This document shows positions 31,777 to 40,392 of a DNA stretch of 64,000 nucleotides, one piece after another. This stretch comes from Parvibaculum sp002684405 (GTDB lineage Bacteria > Pseudomonadota > Alphaproteobacteria > Parvibaculales > Parvibaculaceae): NCBI GenBank assembly GCA_965140395.1, contig OZ223206.1:248001-312000 (forward strand), given 5' to 3'. Made by a program: the position numbers and the translations under genes. Every line of letters begins with the position of its first letter. Within the stretch, counting starts at the first letter, position 1. The notes under the pieces are model-generated. The model worked only from the letters and a program-made list of their open reading frames with translations. It did not search any database and had not been told where the DNA came from.

Positions 31777-34731
31777 TTATCGGGCGGGGCCGACGATCTC
31801 CTCGAAGGCGATCAGGACGCGGGCCTGGCTCTCGGCGAGCTGGCTTTCCAGCGCCTCGAAGCTGGGCGCATTGCCGGCCCTGAGCAGCAGGGTCTTGAGG
31901 CCCCTGCTTGCCTCGGCGGGCTTGAACACCCCTTCCACGCAGACGCGGATGGCCTGGGTGAGATTGTGGTTGAGTTCCAGCCCGGCGATCAGTTCGTCCA
32001 CCTGCGCGGTGGGAAGAAGCCGGGCCGCGGCCACAGCTTCCAGCGATGTGCGCGTATGCGTGTTCAGCACTTCGGGGTGCTCCGCGCCATGGAGGAGTTG
32101 CAGATATTGCGCGATGAACTCGATGTCGATGAGCCCGCCGCGCACATGTTTCATCTCCCAGGGGTTCCGGTCAGGAAACTCCTTCGCAATGCGGTTACGC
32201 ATATCGGCCACATCGACGGCAGTTTTCAGCCTGTCGCGCGGCATGGTGAGAATTTCACGAATGCATGCCTCGACATCGGCCATCAGATCGTCGGGCCCTG
32301 CAATCGGGCGAGCACGGGTCAGCGCCATATGCTCCCATGTCCAGGCCTCTTTCGTCTGGTAGGTCCTGAAGGCATCGAGCGGGGTTGCAATCGGCCCCGC
32401 ATTACCGGAGGGACGCAGGCGCATATCGACTTCATAGAGCTTGCCCTCCGCCGTCGGCGCGGTCAGCGCGCTGATGAGCTGCTGACAGATGCGCGCATAA
32501 TATTGCGAGGCATAGAGCGGCTTTGCCCCGTCGGATTCCACATCCGGCGACGGCACGTCGTAAAGCACGATGAGGTCGAGATCGGATGAGGCGCTCATTT
32601 CCTCGCCGCCGAGCTTGCCCATGCCGAGCACGCAGAAGCGCCCGCCGGGAATACGGCCATGACGTTCGGCGACCTTCGCCTCCGCCGCGGGGGCCAGCGC
32701 CTCGATGAGTTCGCCCGCGAGTGCCGCATAGGCAGGCCCCGCCTCTTCGGCATCGGCACTTCCCGTCAGCACGCGCACGCCGAGACGAAAGCGGTATTCG
32801 CGGGCCCAGACACGGGAGAAGTCCAGCATGTCCTGATAGTCGACGGCATGGACGAGCTGCGATTTCAGGCTCTCGCGCAACTCTTCGCGTCCCGGCAGCA
32901 CCTTGAAGAAATCGGGATCGATCACCGCTTCCAGCACGCGCGGGTTCTGGCTCAAATAGTTCGCGAGCTTCGGCGCCGTGCCGCAGATACCCGCGAGCAG
33001 GTCCAGCAGATGCGGGTTGGAATAAAGCATCGAGAAAAGCTGCACGCCCGCGGGCAGGCCGCGCATGAATTTGTCGAAGCGCGAAAAAGCGGTGTCCGGG
33101 CTTGCCGTCCGCGACAAGGCGCGCAGCAAGGCGGGCATGAGGTCCGTCAGCAATTCACGCGAACGCGCGGTGCGCGTCGCCGGAAAACGGCCCGAATGCC
33201 AGGCGCGGATCGCCTCCGACATTTGCGAGGCATGGGTAAAGCCCATGCTCTGCAAGGTTTCCAGCGTGTCGGGATCGTCGTCCGTGCCGGTGAAAACGAG
33301 GCTGCCGCTTTCCTCGGCGAGCGGCGGCGCCGTCTCGAACAACAAGGCGTAATGCCCCTGCACGGTGCCCAATGTCTTCGTCACATCGGCCGCGAAATCC
33401 CCGGCGCTTTCATAGCCCATAAAGGCGGCGAGCTGCGCGATGCCCTCATCGTTCGATGGCAGCGTATGCGTTTGTTCGTCCGCCACCATCTGGATGCGAT
33501 GCTCCAGCGTGCGCAAAAAGCGATATGCCGTTTTCAGCTCCTCGGCGGTATCCGGTTCGATCCATTGCTGGCGCGCCAGTTCGTCCAGCATTTCCACGGT
33601 CTTCTTGCCGCGCAACGCATGTTCGCGTCCGCCCGCGATCAATTGCTGGGTCTGGACGAAAAATTCGATTTCGCGAATGCCGCCGCGCCCGAGCTTGATG
33701 TTGTGTCCCGCCACGGCAATCGCTTCATGCCCGCCGACCACATGGATCTGCCGTTTCATGGAATGAATATCGGCGATGGCGGCAAAGTCGAGATTGCGGC
33801 GCCAGATATAGGGCTCGATGAATTTCAGGAAGCGGGCGCCTGCCTCCATATCGCCCGCCACGGGGCGCGCCTTGATGAAGGCGGCGCGTTCCCAGTTCTG
33901 CCCCCGGCTCTCGTAATAGGATTCCGCCGCCGGCAGCGAGACGGCGACCGGCGTGCCGCCCGGATCGGGGCGGAGGCGCAGATCGGTGCGGAAGACATAG
34001 CCATCCTCTGTCCGCTCCTGCAGCAGCTTCACCAGATCGCGCGTCACCCGCACAAAGAACTCGCCATGGTCTAGCCCGTCCTTCAGCTGCAGCTGATCGG
34101 GCTCGTAAAAGACGACGAGGTCGATGTCGGAGGAATAGTTGAGTTCGCCGGAGCCGTATTTTCCCATGCCGAGGATGACGAGACCGCTGCCCTCTTCCAG
34201 CGGCTCGTCGGATGCGCGCAGGATCTGCCCGCGCTTGACGGCTTCGCGCAGCAGGAAATGCACGCCCGCCTGCACGCAGCAATCGGCAAAGTCGGTCAAG
34301 GCGCCGGTCACGCTTTCGAGCGGCCAGACACCGGCCAGGTCCGCCAGCGCCACGAGCAGAGCCGCTTCCGACTTCGCCTCGCGCAACGCCTTCATGAACG
34401 CGGCGCGGTTGTCGCCGAGCGCTGCCTCTTTCACGCTGTCGATGATGCGGGAAAGATTGTCGGAGGGCGTTTCATTGAAGAGCGCGGGCACGCGCGACGG
34501 GTAGCGCAGCATGAGACGGCCGAGAAAGGGCGAGTCGCCGAAAATGCCCGCGATGAGCTTTTGCGCAGTCTCGTTCTTCAGCAGGTCGCCGAGGGCCTTG
34601 CCCTCTTCGCCACCCAGACGTTCCGCGGCGGTCTCGAGGTCTGCGATGCCATGTCTGGCGCGCTCTGGATCATGGGCGATCAATGCCGGCTTGGCGGTCT
34701 CGATCAACGCGCCGTCGACATCTTTCCACAT
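31777..34731 (-). CDS. glnE: bifunctional glutamine synthetase adenylyltransferase/deadenylyltransferase
   Basis: A 984-residue cytoplasmic enzyme with the two nucleotidyltransferase domains of GlnE. The N-terminal deadenylylating domain has GSGELNYSSDIDLVVFYEP and the C-terminal adenylylating domain LGGEEMSASSDLDLIVLYD; both contain the GS/G-x11-DxD metal site. Each is followed by its helical PII-UTase-like region (FFVQTQQLIAGGREHALRG; VRGGLIDIEFIAQYLQLLHG). It tunes GlnA activity to the nitrogen signal relayed by PII. It is the last gene of the htrA-regulator-kinase-glnE series, 27 nt after the kinase stop. That order is familiar to me from rhizobial genomes. Confidence 0.96.
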   Translation of the reverse strand: MWKDVDGALIETAKPALIAHDPERARHGIADLETAAERLGGEEGKALGDLLKNETAQKLIAGIFGDSPFLGRLMLRYPSRVPALFNETPSDNLSRIIDSVKEAALGDNRAAFMKALREAKSEAALLVALADLAGVWPLESVTGALTDFADCCVQAGVHFLLREAVKRGQILRASDEPLEEGSGLVILGMGKYGSGELNYSSDIDLVVFYEPDQLQLKDGLDHGEFFVRVTRDLVKLLQERTEDGYVFRTDLRLRPDPGGTPVAVSLPAAESYYESRGQNWERAAFIKARPVAGDMEAGARFLKFIEPYIWRRNLDFAAIADIHSMKRQIHVVGGHEAIAVAGHNIKLGRGGIREIEFFVQTQQLIAGGREHALRGKKTVEMLDELARQQWIEPDTAEELKTAYRFLRTLEHRIQMVADEQTHTLPSNDEGIAQLAAFMGYESAGDFAADVTKTLGTVQGHYALLFETAPPLAEESGSLVFTGTDDDPDTLETLQSMGFTHASQMSEAIRAWHSGRFPATRTARSRELLTDLMPALLRALSRTASPDTAFSRFDKFMRGLPAGVQLFSMLYSNPHLLDLLAGICGTAPKLANYLSQNPRVLEAVIDPDFFKVLPGREELRESLKSQLVHAVDYQDMLDFSRVWAREYRFRLGVRVLTGSADAEEAGPAYAALAGELIEALAPAAEAKVAERHGRIPGGRFCVLGMGKLGGEEMSASSDLDLIVLYDVPSPDVESDGAKPLYASQYYARICQQLISALTAPTAEGKLYEVDMRLRPSGNAGPIATPLDAFRTYQTKEAWTWEHMALTRARPIAGPDDLMADVEACIREILTMPRDRLKTAVDVADMRNRIAKEFPDRNPWEMKHVRGGLIDIEFIAQYLQLLHGAEHPEVLNTHTRTSLEAVAAARLLPTAQVDELIAGLELNHNLTQAIRVCVEGVFKPAEASRGLKTLLLRAGNAPSFEALESQLAESQARVLIAFEEIVGPAR

Positions 34732-34758
34732 CCCGTCCCCCTTGCCGAAATACCGTTC

Positions 34759-36165
34759 CTACCGGCCCGATACCGGCAGATGAAGGGCTACCACAAGGCC
34801 GGGGTCGTTGTCTTCCAGCGTCACGCGACCGCCATGCAGGCGCGCCACGGCGGCGACGAGGCTGAGGCCAAGGCCGGAGCCGGGCGTGTTGCGGCTCGCT
34901 TCCAGCCGCACGAAACGCTCCAGCACATGGCTGCGTTCCGCCTCGGGAATCCCGCCGCCGCGATCGGCGACGGACACCACTACGCCGCGTCCCGGCTTTT
35001 CCTTGTCCGGCGCCACGGTGACGGTAATCGCCGCATCCTCGCTCTCCGGGGAAACGGGACGGCCATGCTTGAGCGCATTGTCGAGCAGATTGGCGACGGC
35101 CTGAGAGAGAAGCTCGCGATTGCCGCGAATGCTCATGCCTTCCTGCGCCTCGATGCGCAGCGTCAGGTCGCTTTCCTCCGCCACCGGCTCGTAAAGTTCG
35201 GCGACATCCTGCACCACATTGGCCGGGTCGACCCATGTCATGCTCTCGCGCAGCGCACCGGCCTCGGCGCGCGCGATCATCAGCAGCGCATTGAAGGTGC
35301 CGAGAAGCTGGTCGGCTTCCGAGATCGTCCGCTCCAGCGCCATCCGGTAGTCGGCGGGCGAGCTATCCTGCATCAGCGTCACTTCAAGCCGGTTGCGCAA
35401 CCGGTTGAGCGGACTTCTCAGATCGTGCGCGATATTGTCGGTCACCTGACGCATGCCCGTCATCAGCGCCTCGATCTGGTCGAGCATCTCGTTCAGGTTG
35501 CGGGCAAGCTGATCCAGTTCATCGCCCGAGCCGGAAATGGGCAGGCGCTGCGACAGATCGCCCTGCATGATGTCGCGGCTGGTCTGGTTGATGTCGTCCA
35601 CGCGCGCCAGCATGTTGCGGCTCATGAAGAGCCCGCCCAGCAGGCCCAGCGCCACGGTGAGCACGATGGCCCAGACGAGTGAATTGGTGATGAGGTCTTC
35701 GATCTCGCGCCGCTCCTGCACGTCGCGGCCGACCAGCAGGTAATAGCCCTCCGGCAAATAGAAGGCGCGGGCGCGGGCGGCCTTCACCTCCAGACTGCCG
35801 TCGATGGTCTTTCGCCGGTAGTCGAAATCGAACCAGCCGTCGGGACCGGGCCGCACATTGGGTTTGCCGTCGAGCGTCCCAGCCAGCACACGGCCCGCCG
35901 GATCGAGCACGAGATAGATGCTCTGGCCCGGATCGCGCGATCGCTGGATGACGGTGTGCACGAGAAGCGGTAGCCCGCCTTGCGCATATTGCTCGGCGAG
36001 ACCGGTAATCTCCGCCTGGACGGCCTCGTCGGTCTGGCGGCCCAGAAAGCCCGCCGTGTTCCAGTAGACATAGGCGAGCACCGTGATCGCGGAAGCCGCG
36101 AACAACGCCAGATAGATGACCGCCAGGCGGAAGGTCGATGTCCTGAGAAGGTTAGTCTGCAGCAC
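34759..36165 (-). CDS. OmpR-family-partner sensor histidine kinase downstream of htrA
   Basis: A 468-residue inner-membrane kinase: membrane helix near residues 14-36, a periplasmic sensor region of about 125 residues, second helix near 165-187, HAMP linker, HisKA with the phosphoacceptor in NIAHDLRSPLNRLRNRLE, and HATPase with NLLDNALKHG, DRGGGIP and GSGLGLSL. Its start overlaps the regulator gene by 14 nt, so the two form a two-component system. Its place between htrA and glnE suggests an envelope-stress kinase that controls htrA. The signal is unknown. Confidence 0.92.
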   Translation of the reverse strand: MLQTNLLRTSTFRLAVIYLALFAASAITVLAYVYWNTAGFLGRQTDEAVQAEITGLAEQYAQGGLPLLVHTVIQRSRDPGQSIYLVLDPAGRVLAGTLDGKPNVRPGPDGWFDFDYRRKTIDGSLEVKAARARAFYLPEGYYLLVGRDVQERREIEDLITNSLVWAIVLTVALGLLGGLFMSRNMLARVDDINQTSRDIMQGDLSQRLPISGSGDELDQLARNLNEMLDQIEALMTGMRQVTDNIAHDLRSPLNRLRNRLEVTLMQDSSPADYRMALERTISEADQLLGTFNALLMIARAEAGALRESMTWVDPANVVQDVAELYEPVAEESDLTLRIEAQEGMSIRGNRELLSQAVANLLDNALKHGRPVSPESEDAAITVTVAPDKEKPGRGVVVSVADRGGGIPEAERSHVLERFVRLEASRNTPGSGLGLSLVAAVARLHGGRVTLEDNDPGLVVALHLPVSGR

Positions 36166-36829
36166 GTAACGAATACCCGGCCCCTCGGATCGTGTGCAGG
36201 AGCGGCTGTTCGAAATTCTTGTCGATCTTGGCTCTCAGCCGCGAAATATGCACGTCGATCACATTGGTTTGCGGGTCGAAATGATATTCCCAGACATTCT
36301 CGAGCAGCATCGTCCGGGTAACCACCTGTCCCGCATGTTTCATCAGATACTCTAGCAGACGAAACTCGCGGGGCTGCAAATCGATATCCTGGCCTTCCCG
36401 CGTGACCTTGCGGGCCAGCAGGTCGACTTCCAGATCGCCGACCTGAAGGCGCGTGCGCACCTGGTCGGGATTGGCGCGGCGCACCAGCACCTCGATGCGC
36501 GCCAGCAGTTCCGCAAAGGCATAGGGCTTGGTGAGATAGTCGTCGCCGCCGGCCTTCAGGCCCTTGATGCGGTCGTCCACCTCGCCCAGCGCGGAAAGAA
36601 AGAGCACCGGGGTGCGGTTTCCTTCCTCGCGCAATGTTTCCACCACGCTCAGCCCGTCGCGCTTGGGCAACATTCGATCGACGATCATCACGTCGAAGGA
36701 GCCGGAAAGCGCGAGCGTCAGGCCTTCTTCGCCATCGGCGGCATGGTCCACGATATGGCCGCTTTCCTTCAGACCTTTCACGACATAGGCCGCCGCTTCC
36801 AGATCGTCCTCGATCACCAGTATCCGCAT
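36152..36829 (-). CDS. OmpR/PhoB-family response regulator downstream of htrA
   Basis: A 225-residue regulator: receiver domain with acidic pocket Glu7-Asp8-Asp9, phosphorylation site Asp51 in MIVDRMLPKRDG and Lys in YLTKPYAFAELLARI, then a winged-helix domain with LQPREFRLLEYLMKHAGQVVTRTMLLENVW and the VDVHISRLRAKID recognition helix. It is cotranscribed with its kinase by overlap, and lies 56 nt behind htrA across a perfect hairpin. The TTGTTAC-N6-GTAACAA inverted repeat upstream of htrA is a candidate binding site, which is speculative. Confidence 0.93.
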   Translation of the reverse strand: MRILVIEDDLEAAAYVVKGLKESGHIVDHAADGEEGLTLALSGSFDVMIVDRMLPKRDGLSVVETLREEGNRTPVLFLSALGEVDDRIKGLKAGGDDYLTKPYAFAELLARIEVLVRRANPDQVRTRLQVGDLEVDLLARKVTREGQDIDLQPREFRLLEYLMKHAGQVVTRTMLLENVWEYHFDPQTNVIDVHISRLRAKIDKNFEQPLLHTIRGAGYSLRAAD

Positions 36830-36848
36830 GAACTTTCCTCACATGAGC

Positions 36849-36877
36849 GCGGGCCGGTGCGCGATGCACCGGCCCGC
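36849..36877 (-). other. perfect 12-bp hairpin between htrA and the response regulator gene
   Basis: GCGGGCCGGTGC (36849-36860) and its complement (36866-36877) with a 5-nt loop, just after the htrA stop. No T run follows, so it is more likely a transcript-end stabiliser, partial terminator or processing site that lowers expression of the downstream regulator genes. Confidence 0.6.
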
Positions 36878-36885
36878 CTCAGGGC

Positions 36886-38409
36886 TTACTTCTTTTCTTT
36901 GACCGAGAGCGCCACGAAGCGCTGCTGGTCGTCATTGCGCAGCAGGAGCATCACGGAGCTCTTGCCGCCATCTCGCGCGGCCTTCACCGCCGACACCACG
37001 TCTTCGGGCTTCTTCACATCCTTGCCCGAGACATTGACGATGACATCGCCGGGACGGACACCCTTTTCGGCTGCGTCGCTGTTGCTGTCGACATCGGTCA
37101 CGGTGACACCGTCATCGCCGGAGGTGAGCGAAAGGCCCAGCGTATCCACGCTGCCCTGTCCCTGGGGCGAGTTGCCGCCACCGGAGGACAGATCGACATT
37201 GTCGGGATAGGTGCCGATCTTGACCGTGATCGTCTTTTCGCGGCCGTCCCGCCAGATCCGCAGCGGCGTCTTCTCGTCCGGCTTGAGGTCGGCAACCTCG
37301 CGCGTCACGTCGCGCACGTCATCCATCTTCTTGCCGTTGACGGCGAGGATCACGTCGCCTGCCTTGACGCCGTATTTCTGCGCGGGACCATCCTTCGTGA
37401 CCTGCGCCACAAGCGCGCCCTTGGGCTCCTTGAGCTGCAGGCTCGACGCCATGTCCTTATCGACGGGCTGGATCACCACACCGAGCCAGCCGCGCGTCAC
37501 CTTGCCGTCGTCCTTCAGGTCTTCCACCACCTTTTCGGCCATGGCCGAGGGAATGGCGAAGCCGATGCCGACACTGCCGCCCGTGGGCGAGAAGATGGCC
37601 GTATTCACGCCCACCACATTGCCATGCACGTCGAAGGTCGGACCGCCGGAATTGCCCTTGTTGATGGGCGCGTCGATCTGGATGAAATCGTCATAGGGGC
37701 CGGCGCCGATCTCGCGTCCGCGCGCGGAAACGATACCCGCGGTCACCGAGCCGCCAAGGCCGAAGGGGTTGCCCACGGCAAGCACCCAGTCGCCCACGCG
37801 CAGCCCGTCGGAATCGCCGAACTTCACGAAGGGAAGCGGCTTTTTCGGCTCGACCTTGATGAGCGCGAGGTCGGTCTTGGGATCCGTGCCGATGAGCTTG
37901 GCCGGCAATTCGTCGCCATTCTTGCGGATGACGGTGATCTTGGCGTTTTTCAGCTTCTCCTTGGCCTCGCCGCCGACCACGTGGTTGTTGGTCACGACAT
38001 AGCCGTCGGCGGAAATGATGAAGCCGGAGCCCAGCGCCCGGGCCTTGCGGGTGAGCGGCTTGCCGTCCTTGCCCTTGGGCTGGAGGTCGCGGAAGAATTT
38101 TTCAAACGGGCTGCCGGGCGGGAAAGGCAGGTCGGGCATGCCGTTGTTCTGCACTTCCTCTTCGGCATCCACGCGGATCGACACCACGGCGGGGCTTACC
38201 TTCTCCACCAGATCGGCAAAGGAAGGCAGAGACTGAAGAGCTGTTTTGGACGGTGCGGCGGCCTGCGTGTTCAGCGGCTCCTGAGCAAGCGCGGGCGCGG
38301 CCTGAAGACCGATAAGCCCTGCGACGGCAAATGCGGCGACCGTCAGGCGCGTCTTGCGTGCCGGCATTTTCGCCGTGCTCCGTCCGCCTGTTTCTTCGGC
38401 GTATTCCAT
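36886..38409 (-). CDS. htrA: periplasmic serine protease of the HtrA/DegP (Do) family
   Basis: A 507-residue exported protease-chaperone that removes misfolded envelope proteins. A signal sequence ends near AAPALA (about residue 42). The trypsin-like domain has the catalytic His in VVTNNHVVGG, Asp in KTDLALIKV and Ser in NKGNSGGPTFD. Two PDZ domains follow (RGWLGVVIQPV... GDVILAVNGKKM; SLTSGDDGVTVTDVDSNSDAAEKGVRPGDVIVNVSGK). It is first in line before the response regulator, kinase and glnE. The ATG at 38409 has aggag 10 nt upstream; the signal peptide could also begin at the internal Met15. Confidence 0.95.
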   Translation of the reverse strand: MEYAEETGGRSTAKMPARKTRLTVAAFAVAGLIGLQAAPALAQEPLNTQAAAPSKTALQSLPSFADLVEKVSPAVVSIRVDAEEEVQNNGMPDLPFPPGSPFEKFFRDLQPKGKDGKPLTRKARALGSGFIISADGYVVTNNHVVGGEAKEKLKNAKITVIRKNGDELPAKLIGTDPKTDLALIKVEPKKPLPFVKFGDSDGLRVGDWVLAVGNPFGLGGSVTAGIVSARGREIGAGPYDDFIQIDAPINKGNSGGPTFDVHGNVVGVNTAIFSPTGGSVGIGFAIPSAMAEKVVEDLKDDGKVTRGWLGVVIQPVDKDMASSLQLKEPKGALVAQVTKDGPAQKYGVKAGDVILAVNGKKMDDVRDVTREVADLKPDEKTPLRIWRDGREKTITVKIGTYPDNVDLSSGGGNSPQGQGSVDTLGLSLTSGDDGVTVTDVDSNSDAAEKGVRPGDVIVNVSGKDVKKPEDVVSAVKAARDGGKSSVMLLLRNDDQQRFVALSVKEKK

Positions 38410-38562
38410 ACTGGATAACTCCTGTCACTTCGATGAGTGTTGCCTCGCCCGGTCTTTCCATTCCGGGTCCGTGATCTTCCACCCCTGCCAGATCCGGCGG
38501 GATACCCGTCTGCTCTCTACCGGAGAGCATGCTTTCCACCACCTTTCTCAATCATGAAAGGG

Positions 38563-38582
38563 TTGTTACAAGCTGGTAACAA
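38563..38582. promoter_or_regulatory. inverted repeat TTGTTAC-N6-GTAACAA upstream of htrA
   Basis: Perfect 7-bp arms (38563-38569, 38576-38582) about 155 nt upstream of the htrA ATG and 27 nt beyond the stop of the alpha/beta-hydrolase-OsmC gene. It is AT-rich compared with its surroundings and looks like an operator for a dimeric regulator, possibly the neighbouring OmpR-type protein. Confidence 0.45.
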
Positions 38583-38608
38583 TCAATAATGGCGTCAGCG
38601 TGACGGGC

Positions 38609-39844
38609 CTAACCGACAATTTTGGTCGGAATATGCATTTCATGCGTGATGGTCCGGTGAACCGGACATTTGTCGGCGATTTCCAGCAACTTCTCGCGCT
38701 GCGCCTCGTCCAGATCGCCGGTGACGGTAATGTCGCGCGTCAGCACCTCGATCATGCCCGTCTCGGTTTCGCAGTCCGCGCAGTCTTCCGCATGGACGCG
38801 CTTATGGGTGAGATCGACCCTGACGCGCTCCAGCGGCCATTTCTTGCGGTCGGCATACATACGCAGCGTCATGGAGGTGCAGGCGCCCAGTGCCGCAAGC
38901 AGCAGGTCATAGGGCGTGGGACCGCTGTCCATGCCGCCCAGATCTTCCGGTTCATCCGCCGTCAGCACATGGTCGCGCATGGCGATACGCTGCTGGAGTT
39001 TGCCCGCGCGCGTTTCCTCCACGCGGACCACCCCGTCCTCCAGTGGCTCCATCGCACCCTCATGGCCTTTATCGTCGATGAAGCGCGACGCCCAGGCGCT
39101 CAGCACGTCGGCGACATAGACCGCGTCCTTCCGGCGGCTCAGAAGATGGTCCGCATCGTCCAGCGAGACGAAACTCTTGGGGTGCTTTGCCGCGGCGAAA
39201 ATTTCGGTCGCATTGTCGATGGAGACGATCTCGTCCAGCGGCGCATGGAAAACGATCAGCGCCTTATTCATATGGGCGATCTCGCCGGCAAGCGTCCGGC
39301 CTTCGATGTCGTCGAGGAACTGCTTGCGGATGCGGAACGGCCTGCCGGCCAGCAGCACCTCCGCCTCGCCGGCGCTTTCGATCTCGTCCAGACTATCGCG
39401 GAGATGCGCCTTCACATGTTCCGCACTGTAGGGTGCGGATATGGTCGCCACCGCGCGCGCTTCCGGTACGCGCCGCGCCGCCGCCAGCACCGCCGCGCCG
39501 CCAAGGCTGTGACCGATGAGAAGCGCGGGCGCTTCATATTCCTCGCGCAGAAAATCCGCCGCGGCGATCAGGTCCTGCACATTGGAAGTGAAATTCGTAT
39601 TGGCGAAATCGCCGTCGGAGGCGCCGAGGCCTGTGAAGTCGAAGCGCAGCACGGCGATCCCCCGCGCCGCCAGCGCCTTTGAGACCCGGCTCGCCGCGAA
39701 GACATCCTTGGAGCAGGTGAAGCAATGCGCAAACAGCGCATAGGCTCGGACAGGCCCCTTCGGGCTGTCGAGCCTTGCCGCGAGCTCCTCGCCCAGCGCA
39801 CCCTTGAAGGTGACTTTCTGCGTCTGCGTGGCGGTATCCGTCAT
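38609..39844 (-). CDS. alpha/beta hydrolase-OsmC fusion protein
   Basis: A 411-residue two-domain protein. Residues about 10-255 form an alpha/beta hydrolase with the nucleophile motif LIGHSLGG, a late Asp in the FHAPLDEIV region and His in DDADHLL. Residues about 265-411 are an OsmC/Ohr-like domain with the redox cysteines in LLAALGACTSMTLRMYA and DKCPVHRTI. OsmC proteins reduce organic hydroperoxides; the fusion may handle acyl or lipid peroxides, but no fused member's substrate is known to me. The ATG follows ggaaagagg. It sits between ccmH and htrA on the same strand. Confidence 0.9.
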   Translation of the reverse strand: MTDTATQTQKVTFKGALGEELAARLDSPKGPVRAYALFAHCFTCSKDVFAASRVSKALAARGIAVLRFDFTGLGASDGDFANTNFTSNVQDLIAAADFLREEYEAPALLIGHSLGGAAVLAAARRVPEARAVATISAPYSAEHVKAHLRDSLDEIESAGEAEVLLAGRPFRIRKQFLDDIEGRTLAGEIAHMNKALIVFHAPLDEIVSIDNATEIFAAAKHPKSFVSLDDADHLLSRRKDAVYVADVLSAWASRFIDDKGHEGAMEPLEDGVVRVEETRAGKLQQRIAMRDHVLTADEPEDLGGMDSGPTPYDLLLAALGACTSMTLRMYADRKKWPLERVRVDLTHKRVHAEDCADCETETGMIEVLTRDITVTGDLDEAQREKLLEIADKCPVHRTITHEMHIPTKIVG

Positions 39845-39903
39845 GAAGGCCTCTTTCCGTTCGGGACGGTTATTCTAACCGCCACTGGCCCGGAAAACAG
39901 GAG

Positions 39904-40389
39904 CTATTCCGACGGCTCGTCCTTCACGATTTCGTCAAGGCGGCGGCGTTCGGCGTCGCTGAGCGCCGGATTGCCGATCGCATTCTCGTCACGTCGGGAG
40001 GAGCGGCGCAGGAAGAGGATGACGCCGATGCCGCCGCCCAGCAGGATCACGCCGGGGCCCAGCCAGAGCAACCATGTCGCGGGCTGGAAAGGCGGCTTCA
40101 TCAGCACGAACTCGCCATAGCGCGCGACGAGATATTGCTTCACTTCCGCGTTGGTATCGCCGGCGAGGATGCGCTTGCGCACCAGCATGCGCAGATCCTT
40201 GGCAAGCTCCGCATCGGAATCGTCGATGGATTCGTTCTGGCAGACCATGCAACGCAGCTCTTTGGAGACTTCGCGCGCCCGCGCTTCGAGCTTTGGATCG
40301 GAAAGCTGCTCGTCCGGCGAGACGGCGGCGACCCCCACTACCGGCGTCAGCGCGAACAGCAATGCGAGAAGGAGCGCCCGGATTTTCAT
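39904..40389 (-). CDS. ccmH: cytochrome c maturation protein CcmH/CycL
   Basis: A 161-residue membrane-anchored periplasmic thioredoxin-like reductant for apocytochrome c. Signal peptide at residues 1-23, the LRCMVCQNESIDDSDAELAKDLR motif with Cys47 and Cys50, and a C-terminal membrane helix (WLLWLGPGVILLGGGIGVILFLRR). Length and form match the short CcmH (CycL) of alphaproteobacteria, the CycH/CcmI part being encoded separately upstream. Only 3 nt separate it from ccmF, so it is translated from the same mRNA. Confidence 0.95.
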   Translation of the reverse strand: MKIRALLLALLFALTPVVGVAAVSPDEQLSDPKLEARAREVSKELRCMVCQNESIDDSDAELAKDLRMLVRKRILAGDTNAEVKQYLVARYGEFVLMKPPFQPATWLLWLGPGVILLGGGIGVILFLRRSSRRDENAIGNPALSDAERRRLDEIVKDEPSE

Positions 40390-40392
40390 GCC

